From NCBI GenBank assembly GCA_902491475.1, contig CABUHY010000002.1:1-64000 (forward strand): a stretch of DNA of 64,000 nucleotides. Reading direction: 5' to 3'. Positions 7,999-16,789 of this stretch are shown here, in pieces (position 1 is the first letter of the stretch; each line of letters begins with the position of its first letter). This stretch comes from an uncultured Eubacteriales bacterium. Lineage in GTDB: Bacteria; Bacillota; Clostridia; Oscillospirales; Acutalibacteraceae. The notes under the pieces are model-generated. The model did no database searches and was not told the DNA's origin. It saw nothing but the letters and a program-made list of their open reading frames with translations. The position numbers and the translations under genes were made by a program.

Positions 7999-8579
7999 TG
8001 GAATACATAGTCAGCCTGTCCTCGCAGACAAAAAATTTTCTTTTTTCGCTCGGCTTCGGGGTCTTGATAGGAGTGCTCTATGACATTCTGCGTGTTATCA
8101 GAATGAGTATTTCCTCTTCAAAAAAGGCGCTTTATGTAACGGATTTCATCTTCGTGTTCGTGTCCTCGGTGGCGACCTTCCTTTTTTGTCTCACCGTAAC
8201 GGACGGGCAGCTGCGGTTTTATGTGCTGTTCGGCGAGGCGCTCGGATTTTTGATATACTATTTTTCATTCGGAATAATTGCGGTAAAGTTTTCGACAAAA
8301 ACCGTCGAAAAAATCAAGTCGTTTTTCAAGAAATTTTTCCGCTTTGTTTCGGCTCCGTTTCGCAAAATTTTCACCCGAGTCTCGGTATTTGCGAAAAAAG
8401 CGGCTTCAAAAAGCCGAAAATCGCTGAAAAAATCGGCAAAAAACGCAAAAATCCTCTTGCAAAGCGACAAGGCTTTGTTATATAATTTAAGTGTTAATAT
8501 GCATAATTTATGCCGAAAATCGCAGCGAACGGAAGTGAAGAAAAACTATGAAAGCGAAAAAAACGAAAAAAGCTCCTAA
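7998..8579 (+). CDS. yabQ: Sporulation membrane protein YabQ
   Basis: Membrane protein of spore cortex assembly in Bacillus. The N-terminal half has three to four hydrophobic segments (around 15-33, 47-66, 73-95), with the family pattern GVLIGVLYDILRVIR. The C-terminal 90 residues are very rich in Lys, Phe and Ser and look cytosolic. Its start overlaps the yabP stop by one base and its 3' end overlaps divIC by 32 bases, so the operon is tightly coupled. At 193 residues it is within the family range. Confidence 0.9.
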   Translation: MEYIVSLSSQTKNFLFSLGFGVLIGVLYDILRVIRMSISSSKKALYVTDFIFVFVSSVATFLFCLTVTDGQLRFYVLFGEALGFLIYYFSFGIIAVKFSTKTVEKIKSFFKKFFRFVSAPFRKIFTRVSVFAKKAASKSRKSLKKSAKNAKILLQSDKALLYNLSVNMHNLCRKSQRTEVKKNYESEKNEKSS

Positions 8580-8859
8580 AAAGCAAAAATTCAGTTTTAT
8601 CCTTGCTGTATGTTTACTTCTCGTGGCGGGCTATTTTATCATAAGCCTTATCAACACCCAGATGGAGATAAAGGAACGCAAAAACAAGGTTGACGAACTC
8701 AATGCTCAATACGAGCAGCAGGTTGCGGAAAACGAGCGTTTGCAGGAGGTTATCGACAACAGCGATAAGGACAGCTATATTGAGCGTGTAGCCCGTGAAA
8801 AGCTGGGCTATGTCAAGCCGGGCGAAAAGGTATATTATAATATAACGCCTAACAACTGA
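8548..8859 (+). CDS. divIC: Septum formation initiator, FtsB/DivIC family
   Basis: Bitopic division protein that joins the FtsL/DivIB subcomplex at the septum. 103 residues: a Lys-rich cytosolic start, one membrane segment (about 16-38), a coiled coil (40-72) and the conserved end YIERVAREKLGYVKPGE. The gene lies inside the yabP-yabR cluster exactly as in B. subtilis. The start codon lies within the end of yabQ, following GGAAGTGAAG. Confidence 0.92.
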   Translation: MKAKKTKKAPKKQKFSFILAVCLLLVAGYFIISLINTQMEIKERKNKVDELNAQYEQQVAENERLQEVIDNSDKDSYIERVAREKLGYVKPGEKVYYNITPNN

Positions 8860-8889
8860 ATTTGTTTTCGGGGAGGAACAATCTTTTTT

Positions 8890-9342
8890 ATGGTCGAAAT
8901 CGGCGCAATACTTGAGGGAAAAGTTACGGGGCTCACTAATTTCGGTGCCTTTGTCAGTTTGCCTGACAACAAAACCGGTATGGTACATATTTCCGAGGTG
9001 TCGTCATCCTATGTAAACGACATTCACGAGCACCTTAAAGAGGGTCAGCAGGTCAAGGTCAAGGTAATCGACATCACGCCGGAGGGCAAAATCAGCCTTT
9101 CCATAAAAAAGGCGGTTGACAACCCGTCCGACGGCACAGACAGGCACGAAAGGCCGAGGCGAAACGGCAAGCCGAGAGGAAATTCATCAAATGTATGGAA
9201 AGGAACTCCCGAGCCGAAGAACGACGGCCCTATGTCCTTTGAGGATATGATGGCTAAATTCAAGCAGGTCAGCGACGAGAAAATGACAGACCTTAAAAGG
9301 GCGACCGACGGCAAGCGCAGTTCATATTCAAGAAGAAAATAA
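8890..9342 (+). CDS. yabR: S1-domain RNA-binding protein, YabR type
   Basis: 150-residue cytosolic protein with one S1 OB-fold at residues 1-75 (GAILEGKVTGLTNFGAFV, KTGMVHISEVS, KVKVIDITPEGKISLSIK) followed by a basic, low-complexity tail. It is probably an RNA- or ribosome-associated regulator, as for general stress protein 13 and YabR. The ATG is 12 bases after GGGGAGG, which is rather far, but no better start exists. It is the last gene of the yabP operon and is followed by a small hairpin terminator. Confidence 0.88.
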   Translation: MVEIGAILEGKVTGLTNFGAFVSLPDNKTGMVHISEVSSSYVNDIHEHLKEGQQVKVKVIDITPEGKISLSIKKAVDNPSDGTDRHERPRRNGKPRGNSSNVWKGTPEPKNDGPMSFEDMMAKFKQVSDEKMTDLKRATDGKRSSYSRRK

Positions 9343-9346
9343 CAGG

Positions 9347-9374
9347 TGCAGGCATTTTTGCCTGCATATTTTTT
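9347..9374 (+). terminator. Terminator after yabR
   Basis: TGCAGGC/GCCTGCA stem with a 6-nt loop, then TATTTTTT, directly after the yabR stop. Confidence 0.65.
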
Positions 9375-9384
9375 AGGTGGAACA

Positions 9385-10227
9385 ATGAGAGAAATAAATG
9401 TACAAACAGTAAGAGATACCGTAAAGGCGCTTGTTATAAAGGCAAACAAAATTTTGCCCGACGACCTTTGCGAGTGTATAAAGTGCGGCGAAAAAGCCGA
9501 AACGGACGAGCTTCCCAAAAAGATTATGGGCGAGCTGCTCAACAATCTTGACGCGGTACGGGAGCTTGATATTCCCGTCTGCCAGGATACGGGTATGGCG
9601 GTCATATTTATTGAGATAGGTCAGGATGTGCACTTTGTCGGCGGCGACCTTTACGAGAGCATAAACTCGGGCGTTGCGGACGGCTACACCGACGGACTTT
9701 TGAGGAAATCCGTCGTGCGTGATCCGCTTGACCGTGTGAACACGCAGGACAACACGCCTGCGGTCATACACACAAAGATAGTTCCCGGCGAAAGCGTTAA
9801 AATCAAGGCTTGCCCCAAGGGCTTCGGCAGCGAAAACATGAGCAAGCTCAAAATGTTTACACCGTCTGCGACAAAAGAAGATTTAATGAATTTCGTGCTT
9901 GACACGGTTAAAACGGCAGGCGGTAACCCCTGCCCGCCGATGGTTGTCGGCGTAGGCTTCGGCGGAGATTTTGAGCAGTGCGCCTACCTTGCAAAGGAGG
10001 CTCTCTGCCGTGAGGTCAGCGTCAGAAATTCAAATCCGACATACCGTGAAATGGAAGAGGAGCTTCTCAAACGGATAAACGAAACGGATATAGGTCCGCA
10101 GGGCTTCGGCGGCAAAACCACCGCTCTTGCGGTAAATATAGAGGTTGCACCGACGCACATAGCGGGTCTGCCCGCGGCGGTAAACATAGGCTGTCATGTT
10201 ACAAGGCACGCCGAAAAAACAATCTGA
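9385..10227 (+). CDS. fumA: Class I fumarate hydratase, alpha subunit
   Basis: Iron-sulfur fumarase/tartrate dehydratase alpha chain; with a beta chain it interconverts fumarate and malate anaerobically. 280 residues. Landmarks: VCQDTGMAVIFIEIGQ with the cluster Cys, NPCPPMVVGVGFGG, and the end GCHVTRHAE. ATG 9385 follows TTAGGTGG; 13 extra residues to an upstream start overlap the terminator and are rejected. The beta subunit usually sits immediately downstream, but here the next gene is an amidase, and no beta subunit was seen in the window. An equally possible name is the ttdA-type alpha chain. Confidence 0.92.
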   Translation: MREINVQTVRDTVKALVIKANKILPDDLCECIKCGEKAETDELPKKIMGELLNNLDAVRELDIPVCQDTGMAVIFIEIGQDVHFVGGDLYESINSGVADGYTDGLLRKSVVRDPLDRVNTQDNTPAVIHTKIVPGESVKIKACPKGFGSENMSKLKMFTPSATKEDLMNFVLDTVKTAGGNPCPPMVVGVGFGGDFEQCAYLAKEALCREVSVRNSNPTYREMEEELLKRINETDIGPQGFGGKTTALAVNIEVAPTHIAGLPAAVNIGCHVTRHAEKTI

Positions 10228-10238
10228 CGGTAAAGCTT

Positions 10239-10955
10239 ATGAAAATCAGTCTTATACAGATGAATATGTTATACGAAAAGCCCGACGAAAATTTCAATCG
10301 GGCTGATTTTCTTATCCGCAAGGCGGCAAAGGACGGCTGCGACACGGCGGTTCTGCCCGAGATGTGGAACACGGGATTTTTGCCGAAATCCGACTTCAAA
10401 GCCCTTTGCGACAGGGATTGCGAACGGGTAAAGTCGCAAATCGGCTCTCTCGCAAAAGAGCTTAACATAAATATAGTTGCGGGCAGTGCGGCAAACATCA
10501 GAAACGGCAAGCGCTATAACACCGCCTGTGTTTTCGACCGAAACGGAAAACTCATCTGCGAATACGACAAGACCAATCTTTTTTATCCGATGGATGAGGA
10601 CAAATATTTCACTCCAGGCAACGGACCGTGCACCTTTGCGCTTGACGGAATAAAGTGCTCTGTCATAATCTGCTTTGACATCCGCTTTGACAACCCCGTA
10701 AAAGCCGCTTCGGAAAACTCGGACATAGTTTTCACGGTGTCGCAATGGCCCGCCGTCCGCACAGATCAGCTTGAGGCGCTTGCAAGGGCTCACGCAAAGA
10801 AATACGGGGTTTATTACGCCGTCTGCAATTCCTGCGGAACAGCAAACGAAACCGTGTACGGCGGAAAGTCGCTTTTCTGCGGCAAAGACGGCGAAGTGAT
10901 TTTGCAAGCCGACAAATCCGAAGATATTATTTCGGCAAATATTTTATTTGATTGA
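10239..10955 (+). CDS. Carbon-nitrogen hydrolase (nitrilase superfamily, omega-amidase-like)
   Basis: Predicted amide hydrolase, perhaps of the omega-amidase/YafV group that removes alpha-ketoglutaramate. The Glu-Lys-Cys triad is in place: Glu in VLPEMWNTGF, Lys in CEYDKTNLF and Cys in VIICFDIRF, with the usual spacing in 238 residues. No signal peptide. It begins 11 bases after the fumarase alpha gene and likely shares its transcript. The substrate cannot be read from the sequence. Confidence 0.9.
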   Translation: MKISLIQMNMLYEKPDENFNRADFLIRKAAKDGCDTAVLPEMWNTGFLPKSDFKALCDRDCERVKSQIGSLAKELNINIVAGSAANIRNGKRYNTACVFDRNGKLICEYDKTNLFYPMDEDKYFTPGNGPCTFALDGIKCSVIICFDIRFDNPVKAASENSDIVFTVSQWPAVRTDQLEALARAHAKKYGVYYAVCNSCGTANETVYGGKSLFCGKDGEVILQADKSEDIISANILFD

Positions 10956-11054
10956 AGTAAGCGCAAATATATGATACAATAGCCAAAGGGTTCTGTATTA
11001 TTATGAAGAAAAGGGGAACGGAAACCGCTTGTTGACGGTTTTCGCAAAATTATT

Positions 11055-12428
11055 ATGACACAACTCATCGAATCCGTGTACGGCTTCCTTTGGGGAGATC
11101 TGTTCACTATCCGGTTTGCAAATACGACTGTCGGCATACCTTTAATTGTCGTATTTCTTATTCCGGCAGGCATATTTTTTACTTTACGGACAAGGTTTAT
11201 GCAAATAAGGAAATTTCCGCAGATGATACGGGCTCTCGGCGACAAGAAAGAGGACAAAAGCAGTCTTTCGACCTTTCAGACGCTCATTGTTTCGACCGCA
11301 ACCCGTGTCGGTATGGGAAATCTTGTCGGCGTAGTTGCGGCAATTTCGGTCGGCGGCGCAGGTGCGGTTTTCTGGATGTGGGTATCGGCGTTTCTCGGCT
11401 CTTCGACGGCTTATGTTGAAGGCGCACTCGCCCAGCTGCATAAAAAGAAAGACCCGCTTTACGGCGGTTACCACGGCGGACCGGCTTACTACATACACGA
11501 TTTTGTCGAGGAAAAGAGAAAGAAGAAAATCAAGCGTTCCGTGCTTGCGGTTCTGTTTGCGTTTTTCGGACTTATATGCTGGTGCGGAATAAGCCAGGTT
11601 GTCAGCAACTCGGTTTCCTCGTCGTTTGAAAATGCGTTTTCAATCCCTCCGCTTTATACAACGATTGCCATTGTTGCCATTGCGGCTGTAATCGTTTTGC
11701 GTAAGAACGCAACCGTAAAATTCCTTGACGCTATCGTTCCGGTAATGGCTGTGCTCTACTTTGTAATCACGCTGTTCATTATCGGCAAAAACATAACGCT
11801 TATGCCGTCGGTATTTTCAAGAATATTCCAAGAGGCGTTCGGCATAAGGCAGGTTGCCGGCGGCGGCTTCGGCGCAGTGCTTATGAACGGAATCAAGAGA
11901 GGTCTGTTCTCGAACGAGGCAGGCTCGGGCTCGGCTCCGTGTGCGGCTGCGGCGGCAGAGGGTAAGAAGCCCGAAACCGTAGGTATGGTACAGTCCCTCG
12001 GCGTTATGATAGACACGATGGTAATATGCACCTGCACGGCAATGATAATGCTGCTCGTTCCGCAGGAAATCACGGACGGCTTGCAGGGTATGCATCTGCT
12101 TCAGACCGCAATGCAGTATCACTTGGGCTCTTTCGGCACAATATTTATTGCGGTAATACTCTTCCTGTTCAGCTTTTCGACCTTTATCGGCGTGCTGTTC
12201 TACGCCCGCTCAAATGTCGCATATATTTTCGGAAACAACTGGCTGAGCCAGACGGTTTATAAAATCATCGCTCTCGCAATGCTCTTTATCGGCGGCTTGC
12301 AGGAATACACCGTCGTGTGGGACCTCGGCGATGTGGGAATAGGGCTTATGACAATTATAAACCTCATAATCCTCGTCCCGATGTCAAAGGAAGCCATTGC
12401 TATCCTTGATAAGAAGAAAGAAAAATAG
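11055..12428 (+). CDS. agcS: Sodium:alanine/glycine symporter, AgcS family
   Basis: Integral membrane amino-acid importer of the AGCS family, Na-coupled. 457 residues with about eleven membrane segments. Family signatures: the early GIFFTLRTRFMQIRKFP, TRVGMGNLVGVVAAIS, and the central SNEAGSGSAPCAAAAAE block. The gene is preceded by a short leader with a small hairpin and followed by a very strong terminator. Alanine or glycine uptake fits the amino-acid fermentation suggested by the serine dehydratase downstream. Confidence 0.94.
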   Translation: MTQLIESVYGFLWGDLFTIRFANTTVGIPLIVVFLIPAGIFFTLRTRFMQIRKFPQMIRALGDKKEDKSSLSTFQTLIVSTATRVGMGNLVGVVAAISVGGAGAVFWMWVSAFLGSSTAYVEGALAQLHKKKDPLYGGYHGGPAYYIHDFVEEKRKKKIKRSVLAVLFAFFGLICWCGISQVVSNSVSSSFENAFSIPPLYTTIAIVAIAAVIVLRKNATVKFLDAIVPVMAVLYFVITLFIIGKNITLMPSVFSRIFQEAFGIRQVAGGGFGAVLMNGIKRGLFSNEAGSGSAPCAAAAAEGKKPETVGMVQSLGVMIDTMVICTCTAMIMLLVPQEITDGLQGMHLLQTAMQYHLGSFGTIFIAVILFLFSFSTFIGVLFYARSNVAYIFGNNWLSQTVYKIIALAMLFIGGLQEYTVVWDLGDVGIGLMTIINLIILVPMSKEAIAILDKKKEK

Positions 12429-12502
12429 TTCTCACGAAAAGTAAAATATAAAAGTGCAAAACGCAAAAGCAAATGTTACCAAATAACATAACAGTAAGCA
12501 AA

Positions 12503-12532
12503 AAGCAACCCTTACACAAGGGTTGCTTTTTT
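12503..12532 (+). terminator. Strong terminator after agcS
   Basis: An 11-bp perfect stem (AAGCAACCCTT / AAGGGTTGCTT), 4-nt loop, then TTTTTTG. Textbook Rho-independent terminator. Confidence 0.9.
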
Positions 12533-12539
12533 GTGTGTA

Positions 12540-12875
12540 ATAGATGTGCGGCATGACCGGTTGGGCAAAGCAGCGGTCGATTTTGTGCGGCACTCCAAGC
12601 CGCATTTACAAAATCGGGCACCGCAAGAGGGAAAGGCTGTCATTTTTCAATTTTGAAAAATGACTGAGGGAGAGATAACGATAATTTGATGTTTATTGCC
12701 TCTCTCCTTCCGACACGCCTACGGCGTGCCACCTTCCTCGTCAGAGGAAGGCTTGGTTCTGCGTACATTTTAATTTGATAAAAGCCGTAGGGACAGCCCT
12801 TGCGGCTGTCCGTAATGAGATATGTAACAAATTAGGACAGGGGGCAAGCCCTGTCCCTACGAACTTGATATAAAA
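12540..12875. repeat. Mosaic of dispersed palindromic repeats
   Basis: No gene is supported here. The stretch carries modules found elsewhere in the window: CAGCGGTCGATTTTGTGCG with CACTCCAAGCCGCA (again at 32682-32720), the GTCATTTTT/AAAAATGAC hairpin (again near 278-300), CTTCCTC..GAGGAAG (related to 32617-32632), and two GGACAG/CTGTCC palindromes flanked by outward CGTAGGG / CCCTACG (12787-12862). These are non-autonomous repeats accumulating in spacers. Confidence 0.7.
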
Positions 12876-12946
12876 AATTTTTCTTTTAAGTTCATTTTTA
12901 TTTAATTTACACGGATAATAAGTAGAATATATATTCAAAAATCAAG

Positions 12947-12975
12947 TTGACAATGCAAAAATGTTCCTGTATTGT
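12947..12975 (+). promoter_or_regulatory. Promoter of the sigma-factor operon
   Basis: Perfect TTGACA, 17-nt spacer, TATTGT, 30 bases upstream of the GTG start. Confidence 0.65.
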
Positions 12976-13004
12976 TTTCTTGAATATGCTTTAGGAGGTG
13001 CGCC

Positions 13005-13523
13005 GTGCCATATACCGAGGCTCCGAAAAGTCAAAAGACAGACAAAGAGCTGTTTGTCGAGCTTTATGAAAAATACAATATGCTTGTCTATTCCATTGCA
13101 TACGAGAAATTACACAACAACTCTCTTTGTGAGGAATGTGTGCAGGACACATATTTAACGGTTATGTCAAAAATCAGGCATTTTGAGAATTTAAGCGAAA
13201 ATCATCGCAGAAACCTTATTTGCACTATTGCAAGAGGCAAAGCTATAGACTGTATTCGTAAAGAAAATCCTTTTCACAGTACTGAAAATATTGAAGATAT
13301 AGATATTTCTTATTTTGACAGTTTTGATTCGGTTGTTCTCACTCAGATCATTGAAAAACTTCCCGAGCTTTGGCAAACCTTCATTTTTCTTAAATACATA
13401 TACGGCTTTTCAAATGTTGAGATCTCAAAAATGTACAATATATCCGCTTCGTATGTCGGAAAAATAATAAAATCGGCTCTCAATAGGCTGAAAAACGAAT
13501 TGGAGGGAAATTGTAATGAGTAA
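13005..13523 (+). CDS. RNA polymerase sigma factor, sigma-70/ECF-like
   Basis: 172-residue alternative sigma factor. Region 2 lies at about 18-90 (LYEKYNMLVYSIAYEKLHN, ECVQDTYLTVMSKI, ICTIARGKAIDCIRK) and region 4 at about 112-165 (LPELWQTFIFLKYIYGFSNVEISKMYNISASYVGKIIKSA; a HTH). GTG start with TTTAGGAGG at ideal distance. The stop overlaps the next gene by 8 bases (ATGAGTAA), the usual coupling of a sigma factor to its membrane anti-sigma. Target promoters are unknown. Confidence 0.92.
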   Translation: MPYTEAPKSQKTDKELFVELYEKYNMLVYSIAYEKLHNNSLCEECVQDTYLTVMSKIRHFENLSENHRRNLICTIARGKAIDCIRKENPFHSTENIEDIDISYFDSFDSVVLTQIIEKLPELWQTFIFLKYIYGFSNVEISKMYNISASYVGKIIKSALNRLKNELEGNCNE

Positions 13524-14274
13524 TTTTGAAAAAGCATGCTCAGCGGCTTGTGAAAATCAAGTAAACAGCATTAAATTGACAGAATCTCCCATTTATTCAA
13601 AAAAGCATGAAGAAAAAATTGAGCTTATATCAAACGGCAAAAGCACCTTCGGAACAAAAGCCAACTATATACGGCTTTCCCTGCTTGCTGCGTGTATATT
13701 AACTCTTGTATTAAGCATTGCAGCCTTTTCGGGGCAAGAACAGAACTTAAAATCCAAAGAGCTTGACTGCTTTGACAGTTCAATAATTTTCAATGACACC
13801 TCGTCAATATATTCAAATGCTCTTGAGAAAAGCGGCATAACCTCGGACGGATTTTTTATTCCGCGTCAAGCCAATTTCAAAATTAGTGACGGAGAATACA
13901 GCTATGTTGACAGCTTCTCTTACGGATATATTCCCGATGGCTACTCTCGACAAAGAGAAGAGTATATAAAGATTGGAGACGATCCGTGTTACAGCTGTTA
14001 TGCTGTGTTCGGCAATGAAAACAATGAAACTGTCTACATTTCAAAAAATTCCGAGCGTACAACAATCCCTGTTGAAATTAACAATATCGACACAGATGTG
14101 GAACGCTTTGAGGATAACGGTATTAACTATGTATATTCCGATAAAGTCGGCATTGAATACAGAGAACCGCCACAGGTATTGCTTTGGGATAAAAGAGACT
14201 ATATATATGAAATTCAGGCTCCATTGTCGGTACCGAGAGAGGAATTGATGAAAATTGGAGAAAAAATGGAATAA
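13516..14274 (+). CDS. Putative membrane anti-sigma factor
   Basis: 252 residues: cytosolic N-terminus of about 50 residues, one membrane segment (51-70), and an extracytoplasmic domain of 180 residues with scattered aromatic and acidic residues, reminiscent of DUF4367-type sensor domains. I recognise no zinc-binding ZAS motif. Position and overlap with the sigma gene make it the probable cognate anti-sigma factor, holding the sigma factor at the membrane until a surface signal arrives. That role is an inference from genomic context and topology. Confidence 0.78.
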   Translation: MSNFEKACSAACENQVNSIKLTESPIYSKKHEEKIELISNGKSTFGTKANYIRLSLLAACILTLVLSIAAFSGQEQNLKSKELDCFDSSIIFNDTSSIYSNALEKSGITSDGFFIPRQANFKISDGEYSYVDSFSYGYIPDGYSRQREEYIKIGDDPCYSCYAVFGNENNETVYISKNSERTTIPVEINNIDTDVERFEDNGINYVYSDKVGIEYREPPQVLLWDKRDYIYEIQAPLSVPREELMKIGEKME

Positions 14275-14275
14275 T

Positions 14276-14869
14276 ATGCGCAACTTAAACACCGTGTTTG
14301 CGGTAGTCGGGCTTGTATTTGCCGTTCTCGGCGTTGCATGCGACTACAATGTTTTTCTTATGGCGGCGGGACTCGTCTTTACCGTTTCGGCATTTATAGC
14401 GCTAAAGTCCAAACGGGCAAAAATAACGCAAATCGTCATTACGGTTGTATTTGCACTTATATTCGGAACCGCTCCGCTGACATACTTACTTTCACAAACA
14501 AGCGGGTTTCTGTCCGCATATTGCGGCAGCGAAGCCGCATATAACATACCGTTTGCAGTCATAGGAATACTTGCGGATATAACATGTATTGTTCTGATTA
14601 TTCATTCGATTGTAAAATCCGACTCCGATGCTTTTACGGCATTAAATAGGTTTATTTATTCCGCAACGCACTGCCTTTTAGGTGTTTTTCTTTACGGATA
14701 TTTCAATTACTTGATATATTCTGCCATTTATAACAACAACGCCTCGGCAACGCATGAAATGTTTGTATGGCACGACTTTTTTACGGTTCTCGGCTTGTTT
14801 ACCGTTTCTTTAGGTGCGGTATCGCTGTTATTGCAAGTAAAAAGAATTGTTGATTCGACAGACAAATAA
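14276..14869 (+). CDS. Six-TM membrane protein of the sigma-factor operon
   Basis: No family recognised. About 197 residues, nearly all in six hydrophobic segments separated by short loops. The ATG at 14276 lies one base after the anti-sigma stop codon; an upstream TTG at 14255 in the same frame is possible but lacks a ribosome site. Third gene of the sigma operon and closed by a strong terminator, so it probably belongs to the same response. Confidence 0.75.
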   Translation: MRNLNTVFAVVGLVFAVLGVACDYNVFLMAAGLVFTVSAFIALKSKRAKITQIVITVVFALIFGTAPLTYLLSQTSGFLSAYCGSEAAYNIPFAVIGILADITCIVLIIHSIVKSDSDAFTALNRFIYSATHCLLGVFLYGYFNYLIYSAIYNNNASATHEMFVWHDFFTVLGLFTVSLGAVSLLLQVKRIVDSTDK

Positions 14870-14883
14870 CTCCCCTTTCTTTT

Positions 14884-14922
14884 ATCCCCCGTTTAATTCT
14901 GAAATTAAACGGGGGATTTTTG
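14884..14922 (+). terminator. Terminator after the sigma operon
   Basis: A 15-bp perfect stem beginning ATCCCCCGTTTAATT with a 4-nt loop, then a T-rich tail. Very stable. Confidence 0.88.
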
Positions 14923-15058
14923 TTTATTCCGCTGCGCATTTTTATGATTGAAAAAGTTAGAATGAGCAAAAGCGTGCATTTTGAGTTTGATATTGTTGCA
15001 TATTTAACAACGAAAAGGGCAAGTTATAGGTATAAACGCCGATTTTATTTGCGTACTA

Positions 15059-15087
15059 TTGACGGTATTTGAGCATTTTTGTATAAT
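15059..15087 (+). promoter_or_regulatory. Promoter of the fructose PTS operon
   Basis: TTGACG, 17-nt spacer, TATAAT, 32 bases before the fruR start. Near-consensus SigmaA promoter. The flanking AT-rich 14930-15058 region contains no gene. Confidence 0.75.
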
Positions 15088-15119
15088 TAAGGCACAACAA
15101 GAGATTTGGAGGTGTGAAT

Positions 15120-15869
15120 ATGCTTACAACCGACAGAAGAGCGCAAATTCTTGAAATTTTGCGTCAGAACGGCTCGGTTACCGTTTCAAAGCTTGCCGAA
15201 AAATTCGAAACGAGCGAATCGACGGTAAGACGAGACCTTTTGGCTCTTTCCCAGCTTGGAAAAATCAACAAGGTTCACGGCGGTGCGACCGTTCTCGGTC
15301 AAGAATTTCTCCACAACGAAGAGGATTTCAACGAAAAGTCGCTGATGAACATCAATGAAAAGGAAGCCGTTGCAAAATACGCCGCTTCGCAGATAAACGA
15401 CGACGATTTTGTTTTTATCGACGCAGGCACGACAACCTTTCTTATGACAAAATATATAACCGCCCGCAAGGCGACATTTGTAACCAACGGAATTGCCCAC
15501 GCAAAGGAGTTGACGGCAAAAGGCTGTAAAGTTTTTGTTATCGGCGGCGAATTAAAAAGCACAACCGAGGCAATCATAGGTTTAGTAGCTGCTTCAAATC
15601 TTCAGAAATATAATTTTTCAAAAGCGTTCATCGGAACAAACGGCGTCAGCGAAAAGCAGGGCTTTACAACCCCCGACACCGAGGAGGCAATGCTCAAGGC
15701 GGTCGCAATGGAGCGAAGCTTCGTAACCTATGTGCTTTGCGACCACACAAAGTTCGGCAAGGTCTCGGCGGTCTCGTTCTCTCCGGTTGCGGCGGCGTGC
15801 ATAGTCTGCGACAAATGCGACGACGAACAGCTTAAATCAAAAACGGTAGTGAAAGAGGTGACTGTATAA
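15120..15869 (+). CDS. fruR: DeoR-family repressor of the fructose operon
   Basis: Transcription factor of 249 residues: N-terminal winged HTH (about 5-55, VTVSKLAEKFETSESTVRRDLLAL) and a C-terminal sugar-phosphate sensor domain (IDAGTTT, FVTNGIAHA, IGTNGVS) that in this family binds fructose phosphates. ATG 15120 is chosen over GTG 15114 because GGAGG is seven bases upstream. It shares TAATG with fruK and most likely controls its own operon. Confidence 0.92.
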   Translation: MLTTDRRAQILEILRQNGSVTVSKLAEKFETSESTVRRDLLALSQLGKINKVHGGATVLGQEFLHNEEDFNEKSLMNINEKEAVAKYAASQINDDDFVFIDAGTTTFLMTKYITARKATFVTNGIAHAKELTAKGCKVFVIGGELKSTTEAIIGLVAASNLQKYNFSKAFIGTNGVSEKQGFTTPDTEEAMLKAVAMERSFVTYVLCDHTKFGKVSAVSFSPVAAACIVCDKCDDEQLKSKTVVKEVTV

Positions 15870-16777
15870 TGGTTTACACCGTTACTCTCAATCCGGCTCT
15901 CGACTATGTGATGAAGCTCGGCAATCTCCGAACCGACGACATAAACCGCACGGACGGCGAGGAGATTTATTACGGCGGAAAGGGTATAAATGTATCCGTC
16001 ATTCTCACACAGCTCGGAATTCCGAACACGGCGCTCGGCTTCCTCGGCGGATTTACGGGAAAAAAACTCGAAGAAATGCTCAAAGCGGACGGTATCAACT
16101 GCGATTTCAACTACCTCAAAAACGGCGACACAAGAATAAATGTCAAAATTAAAGCCGACAAGGAAATCGACCTCAACGCCTGCGGACCCGAAATCACAAA
16201 AGAGGATATGCAAAGCTTTCTCAAAAAGCTTGACGGCATAAAGGACGGCGATTATCTTATCCTCGCAGGCTCCATACCGAAAACTCTCCCCGACGACATT
16301 TACGAACGAATGCTCGAACGGGTCAGCGACAGAAATGTAAACTGCGTGGTCGACGCCACGGGAGACTTGCTCAAAAATGTGCTCAAATACAAGCCGTTTC
16401 TGATAAAGCCCAATCATCACGAGCTCGGCGACCTGTTCTCGGTCGAAATAAAGAACAACGAGGATATAGTTAAATACTCAAACAAGCTCCGTGAAATGGG
16501 TGCAAAGAATGTACTTGTTTCAATGGCAAAGGACGGCGCAATGCTCACGGACGAAAACGGAAATGTCCACAAGATAGGCAATGCAAAGGGCAAGCTCGTA
16601 AACTCCGTAGGCTGTGGCGACAGTATGGTGGCTGGCTTTACCGCAGGATATATAAAATCAGTCGACTACTCCTACGCTTTAAGGCTCGGCTCGGCTTGCG
16701 GAAACGCAACGGCTTTTTCGGAAAAGCTTGCAACAAAGGAAGAAATCGAACGCGTCTTTGACGCAGAATATAAATAA
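15869..16777 (+). CDS. fruK: 1-phosphofructokinase
   Basis: PfkB-family kinase turning fructose-1-phosphate (made by the PTS) into fructose-1,6-bisphosphate. 302 residues. N-terminal GGKGINVSVILTQLG binding motif, and the C-terminal signature NSVGCGDSMVAGF carrying the catalytic Asp, where GAGDS is more usual. Start overlaps the fruR stop by one base. Confidence 0.96.
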   Translation: MVYTVTLNPALDYVMKLGNLRTDDINRTDGEEIYYGGKGINVSVILTQLGIPNTALGFLGGFTGKKLEEMLKADGINCDFNYLKNGDTRINVKIKADKEIDLNACGPEITKEDMQSFLKKLDGIKDGDYLILAGSIPKTLPDDIYERMLERVSDRNVNCVVDATGDLLKNVLKYKPFLIKPNHHELGDLFSVEIKNNEDIVKYSNKLREMGAKNVLVSMAKDGAMLTDENGNVHKIGNAKGKLVNSVGCGDSMVAGFTAGYIKSVDYSYALRLGSACGNATAFSEKLATKEEIERVFDAEYK

Positions 16778-16789
16778 GGAGGAATATTT

